A DNA stretch of 64,000 bases from Deinococcus psychrotolerans (GCF_003860465.1 NZ_CP034186.1:62001-126000), one strand, 5' to 3'. Counted from the first letter of the stretch, positions 1 through 10,655 are shown. A program made the numbers and translations. Notes: generated by a model from the sequence alone, not told the origin.

Positions 1-1250
<1,250 letters not shown>

Positions 1251-1293
1251 AATTCTCCAAAAGTGAAGATAGAGACGAGGAGGGAAGGGGAGA

Positions 1294-1320
1294 CTAAGGA
1301 CAACAACGTTTTGTCCTTAG
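1294..1320. promoter_or_regulatory. Hairpin between permease gene and GH1 gene
   Basis: CTAAGGACAA (1294-1303) pairs perfectly with TTGTCCTTAG (1311-1320) around a 7-nt loop. The stem includes the permease stop codon. No T-run follows on the minus strand, so it is more likely an RNA-stability or attenuation element inside the operon than a full terminator. Confidence 0.4.
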
Positions 1321-2192
1321 CCTTTCAGCGCTCCGCTGGTCAGGCCGTCGATGAGGCGGCGTGAGGCGAAGGCGAAGATGACCAGCAGCGGCACCACCGT
1401 CAGGGCCACGCCGCACATCAAAGCTCCCCAGTCGGTGTTGGCGATGCCTTGCAGGGTGCGCAGGGCCAGCGGCGCGGTATAAGTTTCAGCGCTGCGGAAA
1501 ATAATCAGCGGCCCCAAAAAGCCGTTCCACGACTGCACGAAGGTCACCAGACCGAGCGTCGCCATCGCTGGGCCGGTCAGCGGCACAATGACTTTGCGGA
1601 AGGTCGTGAATTCGGTGGCTCCGTCGATGCGGGCGGCCTCGACCAGTTCACGTGGAATGGCGCTGCCGATGTACTGGCGCATCAAAAAGATGCCGAAGGC
1701 GTTGGCCATGCCGGGAATCCACAGCGCTCTGGGGGTGTCGATCCAGCCCAGTGCCTGCATGATCAGGGCGTACGGCACGATGTTGAGGGTCGACGGAATC
1801 AGCAGGGTCGCCAGCAGCAGCCCGAAGAGCCAGCCCTTGCCCTTGAATTCGTACATGGCAAAGGCGTAGCCGCCCAGCGTGCAGAAAAACAAGGTGGTTG
1901 CGGTGGTCAGCACTGCCAGGTACAAGCTGTTCCAGAGGTTGCGCCAGAACGGCATACGTGACAGCAGGCTTTCGTAGTTGTTGGTCAGGTCGTGGCCGAA
2001 CCAGACGGGCGGCGGCAGCGAGAAGATCTCCTGGCGCGGGTGGGTGGCGAAAACAAACATGAAGTAGAAGGGAGCCAGCGTCAGCAGGCCGCCGAAAACG
2101 AGCAGCAGGATGGAAGCGGCGCGGCTGAGTGGGCGCTTGCCGCTGATGCTGCGGGGCGTCGTGCGCGGCGCGGCCAGAGGTGTGGAAGTCAT
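1317..2192 (-). CDS. Sugar ABC transporter permease (MalG type)
   Basis: Inner-membrane permease of a CUT1-type sugar ABC importer, 291 residues. The ATPase-contact EAA loop reads EAARIDGATEFTTFRKVIVP near the C-terminal half, and several hydrophobic segments are clear. ATG at 2192 overlaps the TGA of the upstream permease (ATGA), so the two are probably translationally coupled; the longer reading frame upstream lies inside the neighbour and is not used. No ATPase gene is in this operon, so the pair probably shares a general sugar ATPase (MsmK/MalK type) encoded elsewhere. Confidence 0.93.
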   Translation of the reverse strand: MTSTPLAAPRTTPRSISGKRPLSRAASILLLVFGGLLTLAPFYFMFVFATHPRQEIFSLPPPVWFGHDLTNNYESLLSRMPFWRNLWNSLYLAVLTTATTLFFCTLGGYAFAMYEFKGKGWLFGLLLATLLIPSTLNIVPYALIMQALGWIDTPRALWIPGMANAFGIFLMRQYIGSAIPRELVEAARIDGATEFTTFRKVIVPLTGPAMATLGLVTFVQSWNGFLGPLIIFRSAETYTAPLALRTLQGIANTDWGALMCGVALTVVPLLVIFAFASRRLIDGLTSGALKG

Positions 2193-3181
2193 TTTGCCGC
2201 CTTGCTGTCGCTCATGCCGCTGCGGCCGAAGATGCGGTTGTTGACCAGGGTCAGCAGGCCGATCACGATAAAGAGCAGCCAAGCCATTGCGGCGGCCAGT
2301 CCAGCGTCGCTGTAAGCGTTGTAGGTTCTAAACATATACATGATGGTGGTCAGTCCTGCCTGCCCGACGCCGCCGCCGCCGTTGGTGAGAATGTACGGTT
2401 CTTCGAACAGCTGGAAGCCGCCGATCAGGCTCAGGGTCACGGCCAGGAAGATGGTGGGGCGCAGCAGCGGCAGGGTGATGAACCGGAATTGCTCGGTGCG
2501 GGTCGCGCCGTCCACTGCCGCCGCCTCGTAGAGGTCGCCGGGAATGGCCTGCAGGCCCGATAAGTACAGCAGCATGTTCCAGCCCACGTAGCGCCAGACG
2601 ATCACCATGGCAATCGACGGCTGCACAAAAGCGCGTTCGCCCAGCCAGTTGATCTTGTCGGCTGGAAATAGCGCACCCAGCACGGGAATGTTGTGCAGGC
2701 TGCCCAGGGCGGCGTTGAGCACCCCATACTGCCAGCTGAACAGCGTGAAGAAGATCACCGAGATGGCGACCACCGAGGTGATGTACGGCAAAAAGTAGAT
2801 GGCCGTGATGAACGACTGCGCCCGCTTGAGGCCCATGTTGATGGCAAAGGCCAGCGGAATGGCGATCAGATGCTGCGGCAGACCGCTCTCGACGGCCAGG
2901 ATCGCGGTGTTTTTCAGCGACAGCCAGAAGGTGGGGTCGGTCAGGTTGTCGGTGAAGTTTCTCAGGCCCACGAATTTCATGTCGCCCAGGCCGCTGCCGG
3001 GTTGCCATTCGTGCACCGAGAGGTAGGCATTGAAGATAATCGGAAACAGCCCAAAAACGAAAAACAGCAGGAAAAATGGGCTGATGAAGATGTAGGGGGC
3101 GTACTTGCGCTGGAAGTTGTCCCAGCCGCCGACCTTGGGAATGGGCGGCGTGGGGGTCAGATTGGCGGGGGGAGCAGTCAC
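2189..3181 (-). CDS. Sugar ABC transporter permease (MalF type)
   Basis: First permease of the sugar importer, 330 residues, with an EAA loop reading EAAAVDGATRTEQFRFITLP. I place the start at GTG 3181 because GAAGGAGG lies 8 nt upstream and the protein then begins just ahead of the first membrane segment (YIFISPFFLLFFVFGLF). An ATG at 3274 in the same frame has no ribosome site and sits inside the hairpin region. It partners the binding protein upstream and the MalG-type permease downstream. Confidence 0.92.
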   Translation of the reverse strand: MTAPPANLTPTPPIPKVGGWDNFQRKYAPYIFISPFFLLFFVFGLFPIIFNAYLSVHEWQPGSGLGDMKFVGLRNFTDNLTDPTFWLSLKNTAILAVESGLPQHLIAIPLAFAINMGLKRAQSFITAIYFLPYITSVVAISVIFFTLFSWQYGVLNAALGSLHNIPVLGALFPADKINWLGERAFVQPSIAMVIVWRYVGWNMLLYLSGLQAIPGDLYEAAAVDGATRTEQFRFITLPLLRPTIFLAVTLSLIGGFQLFEEPYILTNGGGGVGQAGLTTIMYMFRTYNAYSDAGLAAAMAWLLFIVIGLLTLVNNRIFGRSGMSDSKAAK

Positions 3182-3244
3182 AGCGGAAGCCTCCTTCAAG
3201 ACGGTGAACCGGGTCGGCGTGGCCGGTGCGAAAACCGGCGCAGC

Positions 3245-3281
3245 AAAAGCTGAGCGCGGGCACATGCCAGACACGCTCAGC
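3245..3281 (-). terminator. Intra-operon terminator-like hairpin after binding-protein gene
   Basis: On the minus strand GCTGAGCG and CGCTCAGC form an 8-bp stem with a 17-nt loop, followed by TTTT. It lies between the binding-protein gene and the permeases. A partial terminator here would give more binding protein than permease, as is common in ABC operons. Confidence 0.55.
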
Positions 3282-3313
3282 CGGTTGAACTCAGGGGATG
3301 GAGTGCGCCCGGA

Positions 3314-4564
<1,251 letters not shown>

Positions 4565-4681
4565 GGTAAAACCTCCGAGAACAGGAATTCTAAAAAAGGA
4601 AAGGAAGGCGGTGGGTGCGCTGCGGACAGTGCTGCCCAGAAACGAATGCTGCCCAAGAGTCAACCCAGAAGCGGCCGACTG

Positions 4682-5719
4682 TCACGCGCCTCCTGGGGGC
4701 GAAGCGGCCCGGACTGGGCCAGTGGACTCGCGCACGACGAGCTGCGGAAGGTGAATGGGCAAAGACGGGGTTTTTGAAGCCAGCAGTTGCAGCACGGCCT
4801 CGGCCGCCTGCTCTCCAAGTTCACTGACCGATTGACGCACGGTGGTCAGCGGCGGGGTGGTGTATTTGGCGGCGAACAGATCATCAAAGCCGGTCAGCGA
4901 GAGGTCTTCAGGCACCCGCACGCCCCGGCGGTACAGCGTCAGCCGCGCTCCAAAAGCCATCTGATCGTTGGCGCAGCACAAAGCCGTAAACGGGTGGCCT
5001 GCTTCGAGAAGGGTCGCGGCGGCCTGTTCGCCGCTGACCTCGGTGTAATCGCCGCGCCGCATCAGCTCAGGAAAAACCGTCAGCCCGGCGTCCCGCATTG
5101 CGGTCTCAAAGCCTTCCCGGCGCTCGAAAGCGTCGTGCTGCCCTTCTGGCCCGCCGATATAAGCGATGCGGCGGTGGCCGAGTGCCGCCAGGTGCTCTAC
5201 GACTTGCCGCATCCCGGCTTGGTTGTCGGTCATCAGGCAGCGCTCAGCGAGGCTGTCCAGACTGCGGCCCACCACCACCAGCGGCAGCCGCTCGGCGGCC
5301 CGGTTTAGCGCCGCGTCTTCAATGACGCCGCCCAGCACGATCAGGGCGTCTACTCGGCGGCGCAACAACAAATTGAGAGCTTCGCGCTCTTGTTCGGCGT
5401 CCCAGTGACCGCTGACCGCAAGCAGGTGGTAGGCCGTACCCACAAAGCCGCGTTCGATGCCTGCCAGCGTTTCGCCGTAAAAGGGACTGGAGAGGTTTTG
5501 GGTCAGTACACCCACCGAGAAGCTGCGTCCACCTGCAAGGGCTTGGGCCTGCGCGTTGGGCGCAAACTCAAGCTTGTGAATAGCCGCTTCAACCCGCGCC
5601 CGTTTGTCGGAAGCGACTTTGGCGCTGCCGTTGAGGATGCGCGAGACGGTGCTGGGCGAAACGCCCGCTTCTCTCGCGACCTCGACCAGCGTCACCGTTT
5701 CTGTTGTTGAGGCCGTCAC
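4682..5719 (-). CDS. LacI-family transcriptional regulator
   Basis: 345-residue LacI/GalR regulator. The N-terminal helix-turn-helix with hinge reads VTLVEVAREAGVSPSTVSRI near residue 10, followed by a periplasmic-binding-protein-like sugar domain (IAYIGGPEGQHDAFERREGF; LSLTGFDDLFAAKYTTPPLT). I choose GTG 5719, which has AAGGAG about 10 nt upstream; an ATG 5 nt before it is out of frame and stops at once. It heads the operon for the sugar transporter and GH1 enzyme and probably represses it, with its own operator in the promoter at 5793-5821. Confidence 0.95.
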   Translation of the reverse strand: MTASTTETVTLVEVAREAGVSPSTVSRILNGSAKVASDKRARVEAAIHKLEFAPNAQAQALAGGRSFSVGVLTQNLSSPFYGETLAGIERGFVGTAYHLLAVSGHWDAEQEREALNLLLRRRVDALIVLGGVIEDAALNRAAERLPLVVVGRSLDSLAERCLMTDNQAGMRQVVEHLAALGHRRIAYIGGPEGQHDAFERREGFETAMRDAGLTVFPELMRRGDYTEVSGEQAAATLLEAGHPFTALCCANDQMAFGARLTLYRRGVRVPEDLSLTGFDDLFAAKYTTPPLTTVRQSVSELGEQAAEAVLQLLASKTPSLPIHLPQLVVRESTGPVRAASPPGGA

Positions 5720-5792
5720 GACATGATCTCCTTGGCAGCCGCAGTGGCCTGCCGGTAACACGACATCCGAACTTTGTTTGGTGAACGGCTTT

Positions 5793-5821
5793 AGATTAGG
5801 CGTTCTTGAAAGCGCTGTCAA
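5793..5821 (-). promoter_or_regulatory. LacI-operon promoter with overlapping operator
   Basis: On the minus strand TTGACA (5821-5816), a 17-nt spacer and TAATCT (5798-5793) form a near-consensus sigma-70 type promoter 74 nt before the LacI start. The -35 hexamer is one arm of the 16-bp near-palindrome TTGAAAGCGCTGTCAA (5806-5821), which has a single mismatched pair and fits the LacI/GalR-family (cre-like) operator TGWAANCGNTNWCA. This predicts direct steric autorepression. Confidence 0.8.
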
Positions 5822-5847
5822 GCTTTCAGCCGCCTTGCCCAAAAGTC

Positions 5848-7212
5848 TTATCTCGGCGCAAATCCGTGCGGCGTTTTGTTTTGGCTTGGGGTCTGCTGAG
5901 CGGCGGTAAACTGCACCTGAACGCTGAAGTTTCCTGAAGACCACTGCGGCTGCACCCGCGCGTTCCAGCGCTGGGTCAGAGCCGAGACCAACGCCAGTCC
6001 CAAGCCACTGCCCGGCGTGCTTTGGACTCCGCTGCCACGCTCAAACGGTTGCAGTAAGCGGGGCCAGTCGTCTTGCTTTGGCCCCGCGCCCCCACTCCTG
6101 ATGATGCAACTTTGCTGCTCTACCCGCACGTCAACCACCTCACCTGTACCGTACTTGAGGGCATTTTCCATCAAATTCATCAGTACCCGTTGCAGGCCGT
6201 CCGGTTCGGCTTCTATCCAGCTTTCGGTGAGCGACAAATGGACGCGCTTGCCTGTTCGCTGGGCCGCGTCGCTGAGTTGCTCGGCAGCCGCGATCACGCC
6301 AGCGGCCAACTCGACCGGCTCCAGTTGCACGGGGGCGTCGCTGCGGGCCAGCGCCAGCAGGCTTTCTGACAAGGTCATCAGGGCGTCGACCCGTCCCTGC
6401 ATGCCTGCCAGCGCTTTTTGGTAGGCGGCGGCGTCGCGGGGGCGCTCTAAAGTCAACTCCAAGCGGCCCTTGAGAACGGTCAGTGGGGTGCGGAGTTCGT
6501 GGGCGGCGATGCGGGCAAACTGTTTTTCGCGCTCGATGGTGTGCTCCAACTGATCGAGCATGGCGTTGACGGTGTTGGTCAAGCGGGCCATTTCGTCGTG
6601 GCCGCTCATCGCTGGAACGCGCTCACGGTAATTGCCGCGCCCGGCAATCGCCGCCGCCGTGCGGGCCACCGCGTCCACTGGCCTGAGCGCCCGGTCGGCC
6701 AGAGAGTAACCAGCGGCGCAGGCCACCCCGATCATCAGCACGCTGCCGACCAGCAGAATGCGGGCCAGCGTTTCGAGCAAGTGGCTCAGGGTGTCGCTGG
6801 GCCGCGAAATTCGCAGATACAGACCGCTTCCGACGTCTTGGGTAAAGACCCGCTGCTCCGCGAAGCTGACAAACCCGAGCGTAAAGGGCGGTGAAGTGTC
6901 TTCGTCGCGTCCCACGCTGGTCAGCAGTCGGCCCGACGCCGAGAGCAGCTCAATACTCAGATCGCTGCTGGCTTTGAGTTGGGGCGCAAAAAAAGAGCGA
7001 CCTTTTTGAGTTTCCACGCTGGCCTGCGCGACGGCAGCAGTTTCCCGCAGCGTCTGATCGAGCGAAGCGGTCAGCGACGAACGCGCCGTGAAATACACGC
7101 CCACCGCGCCGAGCAAGATGGTGAGGGCAAACACCAGCGCGTAGCCCAACGTGAGTTTGAGGCGCAGGCTCCAAGACTGTGGTTTCCAAGAATGCGGGCT
7201 CCAGCGGCCCAT
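5848..7212 (-). CDS. Two-component sensor histidine kinase
   Basis: 454-residue membrane histidine kinase. Order of parts: membrane helix at about 22-43, extracytoplasmic loop (44-150), second helix at 151-171, HAMP linker, HisKA with the phospho-acceptor H238 in FARIAAHELRTPLTVLKG, and a C-terminal ATPase with N box NLMENALKYG and G box GSGLGLALVSAL. ATG 7212 shares one base with the TGA of the response-regulator gene (TGATG). It is the third gene of the PAP2/response regulator/kinase operon. The signal is unknown; the small loop and the PepSY and DUF347 target genes hint at an envelope or ion signal, by inference only. Confidence 0.94.
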   Translation of the reverse strand: MGRWSPHSWKPQSWSLRLKLTLGYALVFALTILLGAVGVYFTARSSLTASLDQTLRETAAVAQASVETQKGRSFFAPQLKASSDLSIELLSASGRLLTSVGRDEDTSPPFTLGFVSFAEQRVFTQDVGSGLYLRISRPSDTLSHLLETLARILLVGSVLMIGVACAAGYSLADRALRPVDAVARTAAAIAGRGNYRERVPAMSGHDEMARLTNTVNAMLDQLEHTIEREKQFARIAAHELRTPLTVLKGRLELTLERPRDAAAYQKALAGMQGRVDALMTLSESLLALARSDAPVQLEPVELAAGVIAAAEQLSDAAQRTGKRVHLSLTESWIEAEPDGLQRVLMNLMENALKYGTGEVVDVRVEQQSCIIRSGGAGPKQDDWPRLLQPFERGSGVQSTPGSGLGLALVSALTQRWNARVQPQWSSGNFSVQVQFTAAQQTPSQNKTPHGFAPR

Positions 7213-7886
7213 CAAGTGGTGCCGCGCCCGAGGCGGTAGCCGGTACCGCGAATGGTGTCGATGAGGGTGTCGTGGGTTTTGCGCCGCAGGGTGCTGACAT
7301 ACACGTCAATCACTTTATGCTCCACGCTGCCCTCACCGCGCCACAGCCGCTCAATAATCTCGTCCCTTCCAAAGGCCCGGCCCGGATTCATCACGAACAG
7401 TTCCAGCAATGCGAACTCCCGGCGCGTCAAATCGGCCCGAATGCCTGCCGCGTAGACTTCACGCGCTCCCAAGTCCATCATCCAGCCTTTTGGCAACGGC
7501 ACCGCATTCTGGGTGTTGCCGCTGGCCCGCCGCAGCAGGGCGCGGATTCTGGCCCGCAACTCGGTGAAGGCAAACGGCTTGGTCAGGTAATCGTCGCCAC
7601 CGGCTTCCAAGCCGGTGACGCGGTCTTCCACGGTGCCGCGTGCGGTGAGATAAAGGATGGGCACTTTAGACCCCGCTGCCCGCAACCGTTCGCCGAGTTG
7701 ATAACCGGCGTCAATCCCCTCGGGCAGCATCACGTCCAGAATCAGCAGGGCGTAAGGGAACAGCGTCGCCAGCTGTTCACCTTCGGCGGCGCTGGCGGCG
7801 AGGTCGCATTCGTAACCTTCTTCGGTCAGGCCGTCGCTGAGCAGCTCGGCAATGTGTGGGTCGTCCTCGACAATCAAGAGCCTCAT
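7212..7886 (-). CDS. OmpR-family response regulator
   Basis: 224-residue DNA-binding response regulator. The receiver has the acidic pair D8/D9, the phospho-acceptor D51 in LLILDVMLPEG and the conserved lysine in DDYLTKPFAF. The C-terminal winged helix reads LTRREFALLELFVMNPGRAF and ends with RGTGYRLG. ATG 7886 overlaps the PAP2 stop (ATGA). OmpR-type proteins bind tandem direct repeats about one helical turn apart, which fits the CTATAC-N6-NWTACC boxes before this operon, the PepSY gene and the DUF347 gene. Confidence 0.96.
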   Translation of the reverse strand: MRLLIVEDDPHIAELLSDGLTEEGYECDLAASAAEGEQLATLFPYALLILDVMLPEGIDAGYQLGERLRAAGSKVPILYLTARGTVEDRVTGLEAGGDDYLTKPFAFTELRARIRALLRRASGNTQNAVPLPKGWMMDLGAREVYAAGIRADLTRREFALLELFVMNPGRAFGRDEIIERLWRGEGSVEHKVIDVYVSTLRRKTHDTLIDTIRGTGYRLGRGTT

Positions 7887-8539
7887 GAGTTGGGCCGTCC
7901 CGATCTGTGATTGGACATGATGCTGTAGACGCCCAGCACCCAGGCCAGCCCCGACAGCCAGCCGCACAGCACGTCGGTGGGGTAGTGAACGCCCAAATAA
8001 AGGCGCGACAGCCCGACGCTCAGGGTAAACAGCACACCCAGCACCAAAACCAGCGGGCGGTAAGGGGTACGCCATGACATCAAGATGAGGGCCACCACGA
8101 AGGCCATGCTGTACATACTGTGCCCGCTGGGAAAGCTGGCATCGCTTTCCTGAACCAGTCTGGGCCACAGCTCAGGGCGGGCACGGTGAAAGGCCAGCTT
8201 CATGATGACGTTGAGTGCTGCCGCGCCGCCGACCGATAAGGCCCAGAAGTAAGCGAGCGAGCGGTATTTCCACCACAAGAACGCCAGAATCACGGCGCTG
8301 AGTGGGGCGATTACACTGACGCCGCCTACGGTGGTGAAGATCAGGGCCAGGCGGTCTAGGCTGGGCGTGGCGAAAGAATGAATCCACAGCAGCAGCGGTG
8401 TCTCGAAGGCGAAACGGGCTTTTTCTACCAGGTCTTCGGCCACCACACCGACGATCAGCAGCGGAATCAGAATGCCGATCAGCAGCCGTAAGAGCTGGGC
8501 AGGACGGGCAGTGCGGGCGCGGGTGAGCAAAGTAGCCAT
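7883..8539 (-). CDS. PAP2-family lipid phosphatase
   Basis: 218-residue membrane phosphatase of the PAP2 (type 2 phosphatidic acid phosphatase) superfamily. All three active-site blocks are present: KLAFHRARP, the SFPSGHS block, and SRLYLGVHYPTD with the catalytic histidine. Five to six hydrophobic segments surround them. Members dephosphorylate lipid phosphates such as phosphatidate or undecaprenyl pyrophosphate outside the membrane. ATG 8539 is the first good start; no clear ribosome site is seen, and the regulatory box ends only 22 nt upstream, so the mRNA may have a very short leader. First gene of the operon with the two-component system. Confidence 0.92.
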   Translation of the reverse strand: MATLLTRARTARPAQLLRLLIGILIPLLIVGVVAEDLVEKARFAFETPLLLWIHSFATPSLDRLALIFTTVGGVSVIAPLSAVILAFLWWKYRSLAYFWALSVGGAAALNVIMKLAFHRARPELWPRLVQESDASFPSGHSMYSMAFVVALILMSWRTPYRPLVLVLGVLFTLSVGLSRLYLGVHYPTDVLCGWLSGLAWVLGVYSIMSNHRSGRPNS

Positions 8540-8560
8540 GACAACAGCTTGACAAACAAA

Positions 8561-8578
8561 GGTATAAAAACGGTATAG
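8561..8578 (-). promoter_or_regulatory. Candidate response-regulator box before PAP2 operon
   Basis: Minus strand CTATACCGTTTTTATACC: two TATACC half-sites 11 bp apart, 22 nt before the PAP2 ATG. The same CTATAC-N6-NWTACC layout occurs at 9235-9252, 9256-9273 and 10119-10136. Probable autoregulatory site of the OmpR-type regulator; part of it may double as the -10 element. Confidence 0.6.
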
Positions 8579-8602
8579 CGACGAAGGCAAGGCAGGGAAA
8601 CA

Positions 8603-8629
8603 AGAAAAAAGCGCTCCCACTGGGAGCGC
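8603..8629 (-). terminator. Rho-independent terminator of the PepSY gene
   Basis: On the minus strand GCGCTCCC-AGT-GGGAGCGC (8629-8611) is a perfect 8-bp stem with a 3-nt loop followed by TTTTTTCTT. It closes the PepSY unit just ahead of the PAP2 promoter box. Confidence 0.9.
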
Positions 8630-8657
8630 CTCTCTTACGGGGGGAATGCGAGGAAGG

Positions 8658-9170
8658 TTAGTCGCTGGTTTCGGTGCCGCTCTCCATTCCAGTATCCATA
8701 CCTTCAGCGTCGGCGGCGCTCTGACCCAGCACTTGGCCGTTGCCCGCGTCCACGGTCACTTCCATGTTGCCAATCTTGACCGTGTACACCAAGAAACCGT
8801 CTTGGTCTTCGAGCATCACGCTGCGGACTGCGCCGGGTACTTTGGCCTGCGCGGTAGCGCTGGCCTGCGCGGCGCTGATTTTGGCGAGGGCTTGATACTG
8901 GCTTTGCTCCTGAGCGTCCGGCACTTCGGCTCCGGCGGCCTCGGCGGGTAGGGCAATGCTGCCTTTGATGGTGGCTTCTTGGGTGTCGGGGCCGTCGTTG
9001 GTTTCGGTGTCGGCCATTTCAGGTTTGGTGGGCTGAGCGGCTTGGGCGAGGGTCATCAACTTAACACCCGGCGCTGAGCTGGTTTGGGCGAAGGCGTATC
9101 CGGCCAGCGGCGCGGCGAGGGCGGTCAAGACGGTGAGGGACAGCAAAGCGTTCTTGGTTGGCTTGTTCAT
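8658..9170 (-). CDS. Secreted PepSY-domain protein
   Basis: 170-residue exported protein. ATG 9170 follows AAGGAGAACACC; a signal peptide (MNKPTKNALLSLTVLTALAA, cleaved near YAFAQ) is clear. The central part is acidic and the C-terminal part (about 110-155) has the PepSY pattern: AKISAAQASATAQAKVPG followed by VYTVKIGNMEVTVDAGNGQV. The tail is acidic and Met/Gly/Glu-rich. PepSY domains often act as secreted inhibitors or ligands, and PepSY genes frequently sit next to two-component systems. Two tandem copies of the regulatory box lie upstream, so it is the most strongly predicted target of the adjacent regulator. Confidence 0.9.
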   Translation of the reverse strand: MNKPTKNALLSLTVLTALAAPLAGYAFAQTSSAPGVKLMTLAQAAQPTKPEMADTETNDGPDTQEATIKGSIALPAEAAGAEVPDAQEQSQYQALAKISAAQASATAQAKVPGAVRSVMLEDQDGFLVYTVKIGNMEVTVDAGNGQVLGQSAADAEGMDTGMESGTETSD

Positions 9171-9234
9171 GGTGTGTTCTCCTTGTAGCGCGAAGATAGG
9201 TGTTTTTTCGCGTAGGCCCAAGGTAGAACATATT

Positions 9235-9273
9235 GGTATAAACGCCGTATAGCACGGTAAAGAGAAAGTATAG
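9235..9273 (-). promoter_or_regulatory. Tandem pair of response-regulator boxes before PepSY gene
   Basis: On the minus strand two 18-bp boxes, CTATACTTTCTCTTTACC (9273-9256) and CTATACGGCGTTTATACC (9252-9235), are separated by GTG. The four TATACC-like half-sites are spaced 11, 10 and 11 bp, all on one face of the helix, as expected for two OmpR-type dimers. They end 64 nt before the PepSY ATG. Confidence 0.65.
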
Positions 9274-9277
9274 AGCG

Positions 9278-10096
9278 CTAATCCGCTGGCGTCAGCGCTT
9301 CACTTGTTGCAGAAGAATGGCTTTTATGCGCTGCGCTGACCAGCATGAAAACCAAGATTAAACCGCTCAGGCCCAAGGTCACGACGCCGGTGCCCAAACC
9401 GAGTCCACCTTGACTGTGCGTCACCGCCACCCAATCGGCAAATGAAGCGCCGACAGGCCGTGTGATGACGTAGGCCCACCAAAAGGCCAGCACGGGGCTG
9501 AGCTTAAGCCGCACGCGCAACAAGACAGGTAAGGCTATCAACGCCGCAAACAACAGGCCGGAGATGAGCCAGCCCAGCCCCAGCGTGCGGGCCGTAAAAT
9601 CTCCGGCGGCGGTGCCTAGCGCAAACGTCGCCAGCACGGCAGCCCAGTAAAACAGTTCGCGGCGGCGGGTGGTGACGCTGTGAATAGATAGCGTGCCCTC
9701 TAAGCGCTGCCAGAGAGTAAAGATCATTCCAAGCGCCAGCAAAAAACCAACCGTAGAAGCCCAATACGGCACCCCGAAGCCCACATGCACGGCGTCGGCG
9801 GCCAGCGTACCGAAGACGCTGACCATGATGACGGCAAACCAGTACAGCAGCGCGGCGTAGCGTTTTGCCTGCAGTTGCAGCGATAGGGCAACCACAAAGA
9901 CACTGCCGGTCAAGGCGACGGCGGGCAGCGGCCCCAAGCGGTGCGCCAGAAAATCCGAAGCGGTCTCGCCCATGCCAGTGCTCAGCACTTTAATGATCCA
10001 AAATGATGCGGTGATGGATGCGACTTTGCTCAGTGGGGAATGGCCCAGCGGGGAGTGGGTTTGTGAATCTGGACTGCTCAAAAAAGGAAATGGCAC
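9278..10096 (-). CDS. DUF347 (COG4705-like) integral membrane protein
   Basis: 272-residue polytopic membrane protein resembling the DUF347 repeat family. The repeated pattern is visible: SKVASITASFWIIKVLSTGMGETASDF near residue 25, then similar blocks at FGTLAADAVHVGFG, LGTAAGDFTARTLGLG and ITRPVGASFADWVAV. The function of the family is not settled; transport has been suggested. The start is taken at GTG 10096, because the conserved first repeat begins soon after and no internal ATG lies ahead of it; the ribosome site is weak. A single regulatory box sits 23 nt upstream, the same distance as at the PAP2 gene. Confidence 0.85.
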   Translation of the reverse strand: MPFPFLSSPDSQTHSPLGHSPLSKVASITASFWIIKVLSTGMGETASDFLAHRLGPLPAVALTGSVFVVALSLQLQAKRYAALLYWFAVIMVSVFGTLAADAVHVGFGVPYWASTVGFLLALGMIFTLWQRLEGTLSIHSVTTRRRELFYWAAVLATFALGTAAGDFTARTLGLGWLISGLLFAALIALPVLLRVRLKLSPVLAFWWAYVITRPVGASFADWVAVTHSQGGLGLGTGVVTLGLSGLILVFMLVSAAHKSHSSATSEALTPAD

Positions 10097-10118
10097 GGCT
10101 GGCAGCTTAAAAGGCGCA

Positions 10119-10136
10119 GGTAACGCTGAGGTATAG
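10119..10136 (-). promoter_or_regulatory. Candidate response-regulator box before DUF347 gene
   Basis: Minus strand CTATACCTCAGCGTTACC, matching CTATAC-N6-NWTACC with one deviation in the second half-site (GTTACC). It lies 23 nt before the GTG start, close to the 22-nt distance seen at the PAP2 operon. Confidence 0.5.
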
Positions 10137-10171
10137 CGGCGGCGTCACCCCGAGTTCTTTAGAATGACGAA

Positions 10172-10655
10172 ATGTCATTTTCTTCTACTGGCCACCGCTT
10201 GCTGGTTTCTTTTGCTGTGTTGGGTGTCTTGGCACTTCCCGCTCAGGCCGCCCAAGTCAGTTTGGGACTTCAGGCCAATGCCACGCTGGGTTCAGTCGGC
10301 TTTGGCGCTCATACAACAGTTGAGACGCCCCTCAACGCTGCTGGTGATCTGCGGCTGCGCGGCAGTGTGGAAGGTAATCTGAATTTAGGTGGTGTGCCTG
10401 ATATTTTGCTGGATGGTGTCCCTTATTAAGCGCTACGATGCCTTTTATGTCGGTCTGGGCGCGGGTTCGGGCGTGGCTTTCGATTTTGTAGATCACGGCA
10501 GCAGCTTTCCGGGCATCGTGCTTTCACCGATCTTTTTGGCCAATGTTCACGGCATTCTGGGCACCACGCTTAGCAGCGCCACGACGGTGGAAGGCGTGCT
10601 GCGGGTCGGCGCAGTGCCGCGTCTGGAAGCGCGAGTGAGCTTTCCACTGCATTAA
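10172..10655 (+). pseudogene. Frameshifted secreted protein gene
   Basis: Two overlapping frames appear to be halves of one gene. The first (10172-10429, 85 residues) has a signal peptide ending at PAQAAQ and a Gly/Leu-alternating body (VSLGLQANATLGSVGFGAHT). The second (10389-10655) continues in the +1 frame with the same character (DAFYVGLGAGSGVAFDF, then GAVPRLEARVSFPLH and a stop). A one-base insertion (or two-base loss) near 10415-10430 joins them into an intact protein of about 160 residues that looks like a small beta-barrel outer-membrane protein. It may be a real frameshift or a sequencing error. No close family recognised. Confidence 0.55.
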
